From Deltaproteobacteria bacterium (GTDB lineage Bacteria; Desulfobacterota; Syntrophobacteria; Syntrophobacterales; Syntrophobacteraceae): DNA of 64,000 nucleotides. The DNA is taken from assembly GCA_021780695.1 (NCBI GenBank), contig JAJXYD010000008.1, positions 1 through 64,000 of the forward strand, in the 5' to 3' direction. Below, in pieces: positions 1 to 9,863 of this stretch; position 1 is the first letter of the stretch, and each line of letters opens with the position of its first letter. Under the pieces are notes generated by a model. It was given only the letters and a program-made list of their open reading frames with translations. It searched no databases and was not told the DNA's origin. The position numbers and the translations under genes were made by a program.

Positions 1-122
1 CTTGGGTGGCTAATTCAAGCCTGGATCGCTCAGGTCAATCCGGACACCTTTCCTATTGTGTTTCTTTGATATCTTTTTTTCGCGTCTTCGCGTCTTCGCG
101 TGAGCCTAAATCAACAACATTG
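1..122 (-). repeat. Dispersed ~140-bp repeat, copy A (cut by window start)
   Basis: Read on the minus strand, this stretch matches two other intergenic stretches at 13445-13584 and 36222-36363 almost base for base. The shared core runs from CAATG..TTGATTTAGG, through a run of CGCGAAGACGCGAAAAAAGA, an AAAGAAACACAA block and GTGTCCGGATT, to CCTGAGCG.TCCAGGCTT and AATTAGCC. Copy A has one extra 9-base unit of the CGCGAAGAC type compared with copies B and C, so part of it behaves like a short tandem repeat. The window starts inside it, so its far end is not visible. No open reading frame is conserved among the copies. Confidence 0.9.
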
Positions 123-613
123 GGGGGGGGCGGACCGCCACTTCACATTTGCCAAGAGAACCCATCCTTTCGATGTCGGGTTCGACAAACTCTAGCGATG
201 GAGGGTGGTGGAGGGGGCGTGCAAGGAAGAGTTCAAGGGATAACAATACCCATGCCGGCACGGAAGCATGCAGCCTTAGGGAAAACTCACCCAAAGGGAC
301 ACGAATTGGGAAAAGAGCCGAGGCCGTTTATCTGATTGCCCCCTTGCGATTTTTCGTAACACAATTGCCATAATCGCGAATTTCTGCTGTAACACTGTTC
401 TTGTAAATCAATGCCGTCAGCTTTTGAATAAACCAAATTTTAAGCAAAAAGAGTTTGAGAAGGTTTTAAGCGCGCTCACCCGTTGGCCGCGCCTAAACCT
501 TTATGTATACCAGCAGAAAGGAGGTAGCACTTTGGCTTTGGAGTAACAGCGCGGGAGGGCGCCGCGAAAACACATTTCATTTCTTATTTTTTGAGGAGAA
601 AAGAGGAGGTTTC
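123..613. other. Intergenic region upstream of the porin gene
   Basis: About 490 bases with no convincing gene. Short reading frames here lack ribosome binding sites and recognisable motifs. The part from about 360 to 470 is AT-richer and probably carries the promoter for the porin, but I cannot point to a clear -35/-10 pair. A second purine-rich ribosome-binding-like stretch (AAAGGAGG near 520-527) is followed by no good start. Confidence 0.5.
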
Positions 614-2359
614 ATGAGTAGGACCGGTAAAAAATGGAGGGCAATCGCAGCGTCTACGATTGTGCTCTTTTTCGTTCTTTCCCTTTTTTGGCAAACCAGA
701 GCCTCAGCCGACCAGTCGTTGGCCGAGCAGCTCCTGGAAATTATGCGAGCCAACCATCAAATCAGCGAAGCTCAATACAACAAGCTCAAAAGAAAGGCCC
801 AGGAGCAAAAGGCCGCCCAGGCAAAAACCAACGAAGAGTACAAGCAATTAAAACAGCAAGTCGAACAGCAAAAGGCAGCGGTGCAGAACCAGCAGGTTCA
901 AACCGTAGCCCAGTACCAGCAGCTGAAAAAAAAGAGCGATGAGCAGCAGGCGGCCATTTCCAAGGCATGCGCGCTTGCCAGTTCACAGAACAACGTTTCG
1001 GCCAACGAACAGTTGCGCCAAACGGGGACCGGGACCGGAGGGGGAGGCGTCAACTTCAAGATGGGCAAACTCAATGTCAATCTCGGAGGTTTTATAGAAG
1101 CCGCCGGTATCTACCGAAGCAAGTGGTTGGGGGCCGATGTGGACGCGCCCTTTCAAAATCTTCCTCTGGGATACAAACCGAGCGCTTATCAGGACGAATC
1201 CCGCCTGACGGGCCGTCAGAGCAGGCTCTCGGTCCTGGTCCAAGGCGACGTCAGCCCCACTGTGCACCTTGGTGGCTACTACGAGATGGACTTTTTGGGC
1301 TCGGCACCAAGCGCCAATTCCAATGAGTCCAATTCTTACAATCCGCGCGCACGCCATCTTTTCGCCATGGCCGATTGGGACACCTACGGGCTGCACATGC
1401 TAGGCGGTCAAACCTGGTCTCTAATCACGATGAACAGTAAGGGAATCGAGCCTTTCACGGTGGATAACCCTCTTACAATCGACGCACAGTACGTACCGGG
1501 TTTCAACTGGGCGCGCCAGCCACAGTTCCGAATCGTAAAAGATTGGGACAAAACGTACTGGCTGGCCGTTTCGGTTGAAAACCCGACAACCACGATAGGG
1601 GGGATAGGACCTGGTATCACCAACTACGCCATCAACCAGGCACCTCAGTCAGGGCTTTTCGCAAGCAACCTCTCGGTCAACGATATGCCCGATATCGTGG
1701 AAAAGGCTGCCTGGGACGCACCCTTCGGACACTTGGAGGTCTTTAACCTCACACGTCAATTTCAGTCCAACCTGATAGTGGGCTCGGGCGCAGCAACGAC
1801 TCTAAACGATCAAAGCCCCATCGGGGATGCGGTAGGAGGGGCAGCGATCATACCGATTGGTTTCGTGGAGGGGCTGCATGCGGAGGTGAGCGCCATGTAC
1901 GGACAGGGGATCGGCCGCTACGGTTCGGGCCAGTTGCCTGACACCACCTATGATTCCACCGGCGCGATACACCCGATCACGGCCTTGCATTTTCTGGGCA
2001 ACCTGACCTGGAGCCCGAACAAGGAATGGACCTTCTACGCCTATTATGGCCTGGAGCAGGCCCAGAGAAGCTACTCCGGCTCGACCTACGGATACGGCAA
2101 TCCCAATATCGACGTCTTTGTCCCCGGACTTGACCCCAGCTACAAATTCGAGGGCGCGGTACAGTCGGTTGCCCAGATCACTGTCGGCGACTGGTGGAAT
2201 TTCTACCACGGTTCCTTCGGCAACATGGTATGGGGCTTACAATACTCCTATACCACCGACACCTATTTCAGCGGCTCAAACGGCGCGGGTTCGGCGCTGG
2301 CGGGGCCTCAGGCAAACGACAACATGTTTTATACAAGCCTTCGTTATTATTGGAACTAA
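614..2359 (+). CDS. Outer-membrane porin with N-terminal coiled coil
   Basis: A 581-residue exported protein. Residues 1-32 form a signal peptide (basic start, hydrophobic core, then ASA before DQ). Residues of roughly 35-125 are Q/K/E-rich heptads, probably a periplasmic coiled coil. After a glycine stretch the rest is beta-barrel-like, with alternating aromatic strands from about residue 150 and a terminal strand ending YYWN, close to the usual aromatic C-terminus read by the BAM machinery. The start at 614 is chosen because AGGAGG lies just before it; the open frame extends 37 codons further upstream without a signal-like sequence. It probably forms a diffusion pore; the substrate cannot be inferred. 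A strong terminator follows, so it seems monocistronic. Confidence 0.85.
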   Translation: MSRTGKKWRAIAASTIVLFFVLSLFWQTRASADQSLAEQLLEIMRANHQISEAQYNKLKRKAQEQKAAQAKTNEEYKQLKQQVEQQKAAVQNQQVQTVAQYQQLKKKSDEQQAAISKACALASSQNNVSANEQLRQTGTGTGGGGVNFKMGKLNVNLGGFIEAAGIYRSKWLGADVDAPFQNLPLGYKPSAYQDESRLTGRQSRLSVLVQGDVSPTVHLGGYYEMDFLGSAPSANSNESNSYNPRARHLFAMADWDTYGLHMLGGQTWSLITMNSKGIEPFTVDNPLTIDAQYVPGFNWARQPQFRIVKDWDKTYWLAVSVENPTTTIGGIGPGITNYAINQAPQSGLFASNLSVNDMPDIVEKAAWDAPFGHLEVFNLTRQFQSNLIVGSGAATTLNDQSPIGDAVGGAAIIPIGFVEGLHAEVSAMYGQGIGRYGSGQLPDTTYDSTGAIHPITALHFLGNLTWSPNKEWTFYAYYGLEQAQRSYSGSTYGYGNPNIDVFVPGLDPSYKFEGAVQSVAQITVGDWWNFYHGSFGNMVWGLQYSYTTDTYFSGSNGAGSALAGPQANDNMFYTSLRYYWN

Positions 2360-2409
2360 CCGCTTACCCCAGGCGTTCCCACTCCCCCAGGGCCGCGCCT
2401 GATTTCGCA

Positions 2410-2446
2410 CCCGGATGGATTTTTTCCATCCGGGTTTTCTCCTTTT
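2410..2446 (+). terminator. Rho-independent terminator of the porin gene
   Basis: A perfect 10-bp stem, CCCGGATGGA (2410-2419) with TCCATCCGGG (2425-2434), a five-T loop, and a T-rich tail (TTTTCTCCTTTTT). It lies 50 bases after the porin stop codon. Confidence 0.9.
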
Positions 2447-3046
2447 TCCCCCTTCAGGGTCAGCACCCAAGGTATTTTCACCATCCCGGCCGGGTGAGGT
2501 TTGGAGTCAGCCACGGTCTTGGGCCGTACAAAAGAAAGCTTTTCAGATTGGGCAAGATTTGGTATTTAGTCACAACGTGGCAGTGTATTGTTGGTTGTGG
2601 AGAATTTTCAGGTAAAATCAGGCAGTTTGCTTCGACGAAAAGATGCCGAAACGGTCTGAGAGCGGCAGACGGTTAAACAGGAGTAGAAGGTCTTTTAAGA
2701 CATCCCAATCAACCGGAGAAGATGTTTTCGAGGTTTTGCACGGATGCGCGGGAAAGGGTATCCAGCCTCCCAATTTCCCACCAAGTCCTGTTATTTGCCT
2801 CTCGCCTTCGCTTTCCCGGAAGCGGGACTGCAGTTTAGATCACGCCCCTCTTGGAAAAGCGTTGAAGAACCCGCCTTTTTTGCCCGAATTTTTAGCAGCT
2901 CATTCAAAGTCGTTTATGATGCCCGTCGGGCATTGATTTAGAATGACACATTTCCCGATACAAAGGGGTTTAATGCCACGCCGACAGGCGGGGTAAGGAA
3001 ACGAAGGCCCGACACATTACCGAGGAAGGGGTCCAGACAGATTACC
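2447..3046. other. Intergenic region before the RND efflux operon
   Basis: About 600 bases with no supported gene. Several short frames exist but none has a good start or motif. A small perfect hairpin, ATGCCCG-T-CGGGCAT, sits at about 2918-2932. The efflux operon promoter should lie here, but I cannot assign it. Confidence 0.4.
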
Positions 3047-4147
3047 ATGGGATGGAAAAAAAATACGATCACCATTGGTGCGATGATGTTATGCGGTGCG
3101 TCCTGCATTGTTTTTACAGCGGGCAGGCATTGGGTAAAACCCACGAAGGCCGGGGCGGACCCCGCGCCCAAAACCGTGGCGGTCGTAAAGGTGGAGCGGG
3201 TCGATTTAGCGCGAACCGTTACGATTGAAGCCGAAATGCGCCCCTATGAACAGATCAACGTTCACGCGAAGGTTTCGGGCTTTCTAAAGACAATAAATGT
3301 CGATATTGGGGATAAGGTCAAAAAGGGCGAGGTTTTGGCAACGCTCGAGATTCCCGAGCAAGCGCAGGACGAGGCCAATGCCCAGGCCGATTACACCGTG
3401 GCCAAGCTCAATTTCGACAGGATCGAAACGGTCATAAAAAAACATCCCGGCCTTCTGGCCCAGCAGGAAGTCGATGACGCCCAGGGCAAATACGAGCAGG
3501 CAAAGGCGGCGTACGCGCGCACAAAGATTTTGAGCGCCTACGCTACGATCACCGCCCCTTTCGACGGAGTGATCACTAAGCGTTCGGCCGATCCCGGGGC
3601 CCTGGTGCAGGCCGGAACGTCCTCGGACACCCAGAGCCTGCCCATCGTTCACCTGGCCGATATCTACAAACTGCGCCTCGATTTTCCGGCCCCCGAGGAT
3701 ATCGTGGGTCAGATGTATGTGGGCATGCCCGTAACGATTGTAATACATGCGGCACATGAAACATTACACAGCAAGGTGGTGCGCATGTCGGACAGCATCG
3801 ATCCTTCGACGCGCACCATGATTGTCGAGGTCGATATCGACAACAAGGACCTAAAACTAAAGCCGGGCATGTACGCGGAGACGACCATCCCGCTTGCGGC
3901 AAAAACGCAGGTGCTGGCCGCGCCCATGCAGGCGGTGGTAATGGGCAAGCATCCGGAAGTATGGGTGGTAAACAAAAATGATATCGTGGAAAGACGAGCG
4001 GTAACCCTGGGGATTCGCACCCCGGACAGGATCCAGATCACAAACGGGGTTTCCGCGGGCGACCTGCTGATATTCGGCGAGCACGAAAATCTTACCAACG
4101 GCATGAAAGTAGCGCCCAAACTTGTGCCCGACAACGGAATAGAATAA
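3047..4147 (+). CDS. RND efflux periplasmic adaptor (membrane fusion protein)
   Basis: A 366-residue HlyD/AcrA-type adaptor. A hydrophobic N-terminal segment (about residues 8-24) anchors or exports it. Then come a lipoyl-like half (VSGFLKTINVDIGDKVKKGE), a short alpha hairpin (about 100-165), the second lipoyl half (TITAPFDGVITKR), and beta-barrel and membrane-proximal domains. It bridges the inner-membrane pump to the outer-membrane channel. The pump gene starts four bases after its stop, so the three genes form an operon. The ATG at 3047 has only a weak AGGAAGGGG stretch about 18 bases upstream; the start is moderately certain. The substrate is not evident. Confidence 0.92.
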   Translation: MGWKKNTITIGAMMLCGASCIVFTAGRHWVKPTKAGADPAPKTVAVVKVERVDLARTVTIEAEMRPYEQINVHAKVSGFLKTINVDIGDKVKKGEVLATLEIPEQAQDEANAQADYTVAKLNFDRIETVIKKHPGLLAQQEVDDAQGKYEQAKAAYARTKILSAYATITAPFDGVITKRSADPGALVQAGTSSDTQSLPIVHLADIYKLRLDFPAPEDIVGQMYVGMPVTIVIHAAHETLHSKVVRMSDSIDPSTRTMIVEVDIDNKDLKLKPGMYAETTIPLAAKTQVLAAPMQAVVMGKHPEVWVVNKNDIVERRAVTLGIRTPDRIQITNGVSAGDLLIFGEHENLTNGMKVAPKLVPDNGIE

Positions 4148-4150
4148 AAA

Positions 4151-7100
4151 ATGTCTCGATTCGCACTGAAATTTCCCTACCTGATTATCGTCTGCGGCCT
4201 GATCGTGTGCGTGGTCGGCTTAAGCAGCCTTATACGCATGCCCGTAGATCTATTCCCGGAGATCAATATTCCCGTGGTTGTCGTTGCGACCTTTTATAAC
4301 GGCATGCCGGCCGAAGAGATAGAAAACGACATAACGGGGCGATTCGAGCGTTTCTTTACCCTAGGCAGCGGCATCGATCATATCGAATCGACCTCGCTTC
4401 CCAGCACAAGTCTTATAAAGATCTATTTTCAGCCGGGGACCTCGGCGGATTCGGCCGTCACCGAAATTTCAAACCTGGCGATGGCCGATCTTCGGCGCCT
4501 CCCCCCGGGGACGCTTCCCCCGGTTGTCTTGAAATTCGACGCATCGAGCCTGCCGGTCTGTCTTGTTACGCTCAAGGCCAAGGGGATGAGCGAGGCCGAA
4601 TTGCGCGACCTGGGCCAATATAACGTACGAAACCAGGTAGCCAATATTCCAGGGGCTTCGGTGCCTCAGCCTTTTGGGGGCAAATACCGCCAGATCATGG
4701 TCTATGTGGACCCGGCCAAGCTTCAGGCCTATGGACTTAGCGCCATGGACGTGGTGCGGGCCGTAAACAAGGCAAACCTGATCCTGCCCGCGGGAGATGT
4801 AAAGATAGGCCCGCTCGACTACAACCTGTTCACCAACAGCCAGATCGACGACCCCAAGGATATCAACTACGTACCCCTCAAAACGATAGGCAACAAAAGC
4901 GTTATGGTGGGCGATATAGGACAGGCCGTGGACGCGGCCGAAATCCAGTTGAACACGGTTTTAATCGACGGCCAGCCATCGGTGTATCTGCCCATCATGA
5001 AACAGGGGGGCGACTCCAATACGATTTCGATTGTAAACGATGTCAAAAAGACCGTGGCGCATTTGGTGGATGTGCCCAAAAATCTTGTCACCAAGGTTGT
5101 TTTCGACCAGTCCGTTTTTGTTAAAAACGCCATCGACAATCTCATCCATGAAGGCCTCATGGGACTGGTCCTAACGGGTCTCATGATCTTGATCTTTCTT
5201 GGAAGCCTTAGCGCCACGGCAGGGGTTTTTTTATCCATTCCCCTCTCGGCTCTTACCACGTTCATCATTTTATCCATGGGCGGAAGCACGATAAATTCGA
5301 TGATCCTGGGAGGCCTGGCCCTGGTGTTTTCGCGCCTCATAGACAACTCGGTCGTGGTACTCGAAAATATCTTCCGTCACATCGAGGAGGGCGAAGAGGT
5401 TGCCAAGGCCTCGGCGGCGGGAGGCTCGGAGGTAGCCCTGCCTGTTTTGGCCGCCACACTGACTTCGGCAATCGTCTTTTTCCCGGTAACTTTTCTATCC
5501 GGCGTGAGCAAATTTATTTTTTCCGCTCTGGCCCTTGCGGTCGTTTTGGCTCTTTTCGCCTCTTACATTGTGGCGATGACGGTCATGCCGCTTTTTTGCT
5601 CCAGGTTTTTAAAGGCTCCGCAACACCACGGAGAAGAGCAAAAGAGCCGTCGTTCTTTTGGGCAGCGCTTTAACGCATGGTTTAACGGTAAGTTTGAAAA
5701 ACTTCTGACCCTCTACGACCGCTGGGTCGCAAGAGTGCTGGCGCGCCCGTTTTTTTCCCTGGTTATCCTTTCGGCGATTTGCGGCGCGCTTTTTTTGCCG
5801 GCGTCCATCATGGGGGTTTCCTATTTTCCCCGCACCGATCCGGGACAATTTGTAATCAATATCAAGGCACCCACGGGCACCCGTCTTGAGAGGACAACCA
5901 AGGACGTAAACAAGGTTATAAAGATCGTGCGTCATGTCGTGGCCCCCTCGGACCTGGACGTTGTCGTGGCCAATATAGGAGTTCAACCGGGCTTTTCCTC
6001 CATTTACACAAGCAACACGGGTTCGCATACCGCCTTCATACTGATAAGCCTCAAGGAAAAGCACAAGATCGGCAGCTATGCCTACATGGATAGGGTACGA
6101 AAAGCCGTAAGCGCGCAACTGCCCTATTTGAGAACTTATTTCCAATCGGGGGGCCTTGTAGACGCGGTATTGAACATGGGTCTACCCGCCCCCATAGACA
6201 TCCAGGTAGAAGGCAACAATCTGGACAAATCGTATTTGACCGCAGTTGCCCTGGCTCGCCAAATCCGCGACCTTCCCGGAGTAAGCGACGTATTCATTCC
6301 GCAGGACATCAACGCCCCTTCACTTCGAATCGACGTCAACCGCGAGCACGCAAGCGATATGGGACTGTCTCAAAGGGAAGTTGTCGACAACATCATCACG
6401 GCCCTTACTTCCAATCAGATGATCGCGCCAAGCTACTGGGTCGACCCCAAAAGCGGAAACGACTACATGCTGACGGTGCAATATCCGGAAAACGCGGTCA
6501 AAACTCTTGACGACCTTGAAAACATCCCGATTCGCAGTTTAACGCAAAACGAAACGACCCCGCTAGACACCCTGGCCGACATTACCCAGACCTATGCGCC
6601 TTCGGTGGTAAACCATTACCAATTGAAACGGATTATCGACGTTTACGTGGCGCCCAAGACAGAAAATCTGGGTGCTATAGCCACACAGGTCAGACAGATT
6701 ATCGCAAAGATGAAATTACCGCAAAATCAGAGGGTCAGACTTCGCGGTTCGGTTCAAGCCATGAGCCAGTCCTTTAGGAGTTTCGGCTCAGGCCTTATTC
6801 TGGCGGTTTTACTGATCTACCTGGTGCTGGTAGCGCAGTTTAAATCCTTTATCGACCCGTTTATCATTCTTCTGGCCGTTCCGCCGGGAATAGCCGGAGC
6901 CGTGGCCATACTGGCAGGCACGGGCACGACGCTCAACATCATGTCGCTTATGGGCATCGTAATGCTCGTGGGCATGACGGTATCAAACAGTATTCTGATC
7001 GTCGAATACGCCCACCGCCTGAGGGAAGAAGAAGCCCTGGGCGTAGCGGAGGCGATCGCCCGATCCTGCCGCGTGCGGCTTCGCCCGATTCTAATGACCT

Positions 7101-7312
7101 CCCTTGCGACCATAATAGGGCTTATCCCCATGGCTCTGGCCCTGAGTACAGGCAGCGAAGCCTACGCTTCCCTTGCCCGGGTTATCATCGGAGGGCTTAG
7201 CCTGTCGGTTTTGCTCACTGTCTTTTTCGTTCCCGCGGCCTTTTTGCTGGTTTACCGCAACAAACCCCGGCAATCCAGCGAAACGCCCCATCATGTACTA
7301 GGTGACGTATGA
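4151..7312 (+). CDS. RND inner-membrane efflux pump
   Basis: A 1053-residue pump of the AcrB/MexB superfamily with the expected 12 membrane segments in two halves and two large periplasmic loops. It should exchange protons for an exported compound and work as a trimer with the adjacent adaptor and TolC-like protein. The membrane-segment-4 motif reads LIDNSVVVLENI with D398 and N399, where AcrB has two aspartates (D407/D408). The segment-10 motif reads TVSNSILIVEYA with S945 where AcrB has K940. I have seen this pattern in RND subgroups, but it means the textbook proton relay is not fully present. The gene overlaps the TolC-like gene by four bases (ATGA). Confidence 0.93.
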   Translation: MSRFALKFPYLIIVCGLIVCVVGLSSLIRMPVDLFPEINIPVVVVATFYNGMPAEEIENDITGRFERFFTLGSGIDHIESTSLPSTSLIKIYFQPGTSADSAVTEISNLAMADLRRLPPGTLPPVVLKFDASSLPVCLVTLKAKGMSEAELRDLGQYNVRNQVANIPGASVPQPFGGKYRQIMVYVDPAKLQAYGLSAMDVVRAVNKANLILPAGDVKIGPLDYNLFTNSQIDDPKDINYVPLKTIGNKSVMVGDIGQAVDAAEIQLNTVLIDGQPSVYLPIMKQGGDSNTISIVNDVKKTVAHLVDVPKNLVTKVVFDQSVFVKNAIDNLIHEGLMGLVLTGLMILIFLGSLSATAGVFLSIPLSALTTFIILSMGGSTINSMILGGLALVFSRLIDNSVVVLENIFRHIEEGEEVAKASAAGGSEVALPVLAATLTSAIVFFPVTFLSGVSKFIFSALALAVVLALFASYIVAMTVMPLFCSRFLKAPQHHGEEQKSRRSFGQRFNAWFNGKFEKLLTLYDRWVARVLARPFFSLVILSAICGALFLPASIMGVSYFPRTDPGQFVINIKAPTGTRLERTTKDVNKVIKIVRHVVAPSDLDVVVANIGVQPGFSSIYTSNTGSHTAFILISLKEKHKIGSYAYMDRVRKAVSAQLPYLRTYFQSGGLVDAVLNMGLPAPIDIQVEGNNLDKSYLTAVALARQIRDLPGVSDVFIPQDINAPSLRIDVNREHASDMGLSQREVVDNIITALTSNQMIAPSYWVDPKSGNDYMLTVQYPENAVKTLDDLENIPIRSLTQNETTPLDTLADITQTYAPSVVNHYQLKRIIDVYVAPKTENLGAIATQVRQIIAKMKLPQNQRVRLRGSVQAMSQSFRSFGSGLILAVLLIYLVLVAQFKSFIDPFIILLAVPPGIAGAVAILAGTGTTLNIMSLMGIVMLVGMTVSNSILIVEYAHRLREEEALGVAEAIARSCRVRLRPILMTSLATIIGLIPMALALSTGSEAYASLARVIIGGLSLSVLLTVFFVPAAFLLVYRNKPRQSSETPHHVLGDV

Positions 7313-8622
7313 AAAATGTCTTTCTGATCGCCCTTCTCTCGGCGCTATTTCCGATTTCGGCCCTGGCCTCACAGGATCCCAACAAACACCTGACTTTGGC
7401 CCAAGCCCAAAGCATAGCCCTGGCCAATCACCCGGCGGCCAAGGTCAGCACCTATGAAACCATAGCGGCCGGAGAAGATGTGGCCATCGTTCGCTCCATC
7501 CTTTTTCCCCAAGTCCAAGGCGCAGCCGTCGGAGCCGTCGCCCAAGATCAGGACACCCGCCTTGCGGCGATCGCGGCCATTAACGACCCGACCATCATTC
7601 AGCGGGGTTCGGGCGGAGTCACGGTGAGCCAGCTCATTACCGACTTCGGGCGCACAAACGCGATGATCGCGGCGGCCAGGGCATCGCTAAGAGCGCAGTA
7701 TCAGAGGGAAAATCTTACGCGCGAGCAGGTCCTTTTGGCGGTAACGCGGGCCTACTACGACGTGCTGCGAGCCAATGCGCTGCTAAGAGTAGCCAATCGC
7801 ACACTGAAAACGCGCCAAACCGTGCTCGATCAGATAAACGCCTTGAGAAAAGCGCAATTGAGATCCGATCTGGACTACGACATGGCCAAGGCAAACGTCG
7901 ACAATGCCAAGCTTTTGCTTTTCCAGGCCGAAAACGGCTGGGACGATGCAAGGGCGGAATTATCCGATGCCCTGGGCTATGGGGAGACCTTCCTTTTTAC
8001 CTTGGAAGACAGCTCCGAGGCCACACCGCCCGCGCGCACCCTGGATACGGCCCTTGGGCAGGCATTTTGCGAAAATCCGGTTTTAAAGGCCTTGCAGGCC
8101 CGGTCCCAGGCGGCTCAGAAGATCGAAACCGCGGCCAGGAGGGAATTTTTCCCAACCATCGTGGCCCTTGGCGCGGGCGGGGGCTCGCCCTACACCACAT
8201 CGGGGCTTTCCTCGACCTATGCCGCAGGGGCTCTTAACCTCACAATACCAATTTTTACCGGCGGGCGCATATCGGCTGATGTCGATAAAGCGGCCGCCAT
8301 GGCCGAAGCGGCCTCCATGCGCGTAGAGGTGGAAAAAAACGAGCTGGTCCGCGATGTGCACATGGCCTACCACAATATGCGAAACGCCTATAAAAATATC
8401 GCGGTGACCCGATCGATGCACAAACGCTCGAAAGAGGCTCTCACCCTTATCCAGGCCCGCTACGATATTGGAAAGAGCTCGATCGTCGATCTTAGCATGG
8501 CCCAGCTGGCCGACACCAAAGCCGCAGTGGCCGAAGCCGATGCCGCCTATCAGTATTTTATAAACCGCACGGTGCTCGACTTTACGATCGGGGATCTGGC
8601 TTGCGCTGTTCAACATCCCTAG
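7309..8622 (+). CDS. TolC-family outer-membrane efflux protein
   Basis: A 437-residue protein with a signal peptide (residues 1-21, cut after ALA) and two internally similar halves rich in long heptad helices, the usual layout of TolC/OprM channels. The first half begins LTLAQAQSIALANHPA, a standard family signature; the second carries LNLTIPIFTGGRISADVD, the typical second strand pair. It would form the outer-membrane exit duct for the RND pump. Its ATG overlaps the pump's stop codon, indicating translational coupling. No terminator with a T-run follows; an imperfectly placed hairpin lies at 8719-8751. Confidence 0.92.
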   Translation: MKNVFLIALLSALFPISALASQDPNKHLTLAQAQSIALANHPAAKVSTYETIAAGEDVAIVRSILFPQVQGAAVGAVAQDQDTRLAAIAAINDPTIIQRGSGGVTVSQLITDFGRTNAMIAAARASLRAQYQRENLTREQVLLAVTRAYYDVLRANALLRVANRTLKTRQTVLDQINALRKAQLRSDLDYDMAKANVDNAKLLLFQAENGWDDARAELSDALGYGETFLFTLEDSSEATPPARTLDTALGQAFCENPVLKALQARSQAAQKIETAARREFFPTIVALGAGGGSPYTTSGLSSTYAAGALNLTIPIFTGGRISADVDKAAAMAEAASMRVEVEKNELVRDVHMAYHNMRNAYKNIAVTRSMHKRSKEALTLIQARYDIGKSSIVDLSMAQLADTKAAVAEADAAYQYFINRTVLDFTIGDLACAVQHP

Positions 8623-8718
8623 TCCCGGAGCCCGGTTAGCCACAAGGGCGGGGAAAACCGATCAGACGGGGCGGGGTCGATTCCAAAACGATCCCGGGCG
8701 ACAGAGGCAAAGAGGATG

Positions 8719-8751
8719 GGTATCGACGCCGGCAGTGACGGGGTCGATACC
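8719..8751. terminator. Possible hairpin between convergent genes
   Basis: A 9-bp inverted repeat GGTATCGAC/GTCGATACC with a 15-base loop, located between the TolC-like gene and the convergent glycosyltransferase. There is no T-run, so intrinsic termination is uncertain. Confidence 0.35.
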
Positions 8752-8775
8752 GAGATAGATTTCTCAGCTCCGTTT

Positions 8776-9762
8776 TTACCCTCCCCTGCCGAAATTGTTT
8801 TTTAAAAAATGTATGATTTCTTCGTCTTCAAAACACTCTTTTTCCACCGATGCCCATTTGGATAGGTCTTCATAGTCCCATTTCCTTCGCAGCGCCATTG
8901 CCCGATTTCCCCCTGGGGCCCAAACATGAGGGTCGGTGGGCCCGAAGACGGTCAAGGCGGGCACCCCGAGGGCCGCGGCCAGGTGGCTCACCCCGGAGTC
9001 GCTTCCGATGTAGACCGGGCAAAGTGAGAGCAGAGCCGAAAGCGCCGGGCCCGAAAGACCTCTTAGAAGCGGTATTGCCCATTGGCTCACGGCTTGGGCC
9101 AATGGGTTCATAAACTGATCGGCCGGGCCGATGGAAAGCAGCACCGGGGCTCGGAGTTCGCGATGAACCCACTCGATCAGGGCGAGCCAGTTTGAAAGCG
9201 GCCAAACTTTGCGCCGCCCTCCGCTGCCCGGATGGATGAAAACCGGTCTTTTTTCCAGGCCGAACCGGCAAAGCAGAGCCAGTGCCGCATCCTTTCGCGA
9301 GGCCGAAGGCTCCAGTTTAAGGGGCTTTCCTTCAAGGGGCAGTCCCAGGCTGAGGAATTGTTTTTGTAAAAATCGGCAAACGTGTTCCCGGGGGTCATTT
9401 GGCCCGGGAAAGGACCGGATCCAGTGCACCTCGGCGTCAAGAAGGCGGGAGAGGTTTTGGGCCATAAAACGGCTCGATGCCTGGCCGAAAATGAAGACAG
9501 TGTGGGCTTCGCGCAGGAAATCGGGAAGAATTGCGCTCCGCGAGGATTCCTCGTCGAGGAGGGCGGCGGCAAGAGGGCAATCGTAAGGTTGGCATTTCCC
9601 AAGGTAGGTCTTTTCGGCCAATAGCGACACGTGTTCGGGTTTTGACCAGAAATCGATGCGGGTAAAGCCCGCGACTTGTGCAAGCTCATCGACCGCTCCG
9701 GCGGCTATAAGAAAATCGCCAAGCGCTCCCTGATGGAAAACCACAGCCCTTTTGTCTTTCAT
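8776..9762 (-). CDS. Glycosyltransferase family 9 (heptosyltransferase-like)
   Basis: A 328-residue GT-B-fold enzyme of the ADP-heptose:LPS heptosyltransferase family. The N-terminus VVFHQGALGDFLIA matches the family's acceptor-side loop, and the C-terminal half has RPVFIHPGSGGRRKVWP and YIGSDSGVSHLAAALGVPAL, the typical nucleotide-sugar-binding signatures. It probably adds a heptose or related sugar to lipid A core or a similar glycan on the cytoplasmic face of the inner membrane. It stands alone here, without other LPS-core genes. An AGGGG stretch six bases upstream supports the ATG. The exact acceptor is unknown. Confidence 0.85.
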   Translation of the reverse strand: MKDKRAVVFHQGALGDFLIAAGAVDELAQVAGFTRIDFWSKPEHVSLLAEKTYLGKCQPYDCPLAAALLDEESSRSAILPDFLREAHTVFIFGQASSRFMAQNLSRLLDAEVHWIRSFPGPNDPREHVCRFLQKQFLSLGLPLEGKPLKLEPSASRKDAALALLCRFGLEKRPVFIHPGSGGRRKVWPLSNWLALIEWVHRELRAPVLLSIGPADQFMNPLAQAVSQWAIPLLRGLSGPALSALLSLCPVYIGSDSGVSHLAAALGVPALTVFGPTDPHVWAPGGNRAMALRRKWDYEDLSKWASVEKECFEDEEIIHFLKNNFGRGG

Positions 9763-9863
9763 GCGCGCCCCTGTTTTCCTCGTTTATCCCCTTTTATTTT
9801 ATCTTTGACATAAAGCGGGAAATAGGCAAGAAAAACCGGGAAATTAGAAAAAGGAGACAATTC

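Noticed and set aside
6..373. Short open frames at the left end of the window
   Set aside because: They run through the dispersed repeat and adjacent noncoding DNA, lack ribosome binding sites, and their translations differ between repeat copies.
7091..7427. Minus-strand frames across the pump/TolC-like junction
   Set aside because: Shadows of two clearly assigned overlapping genes.
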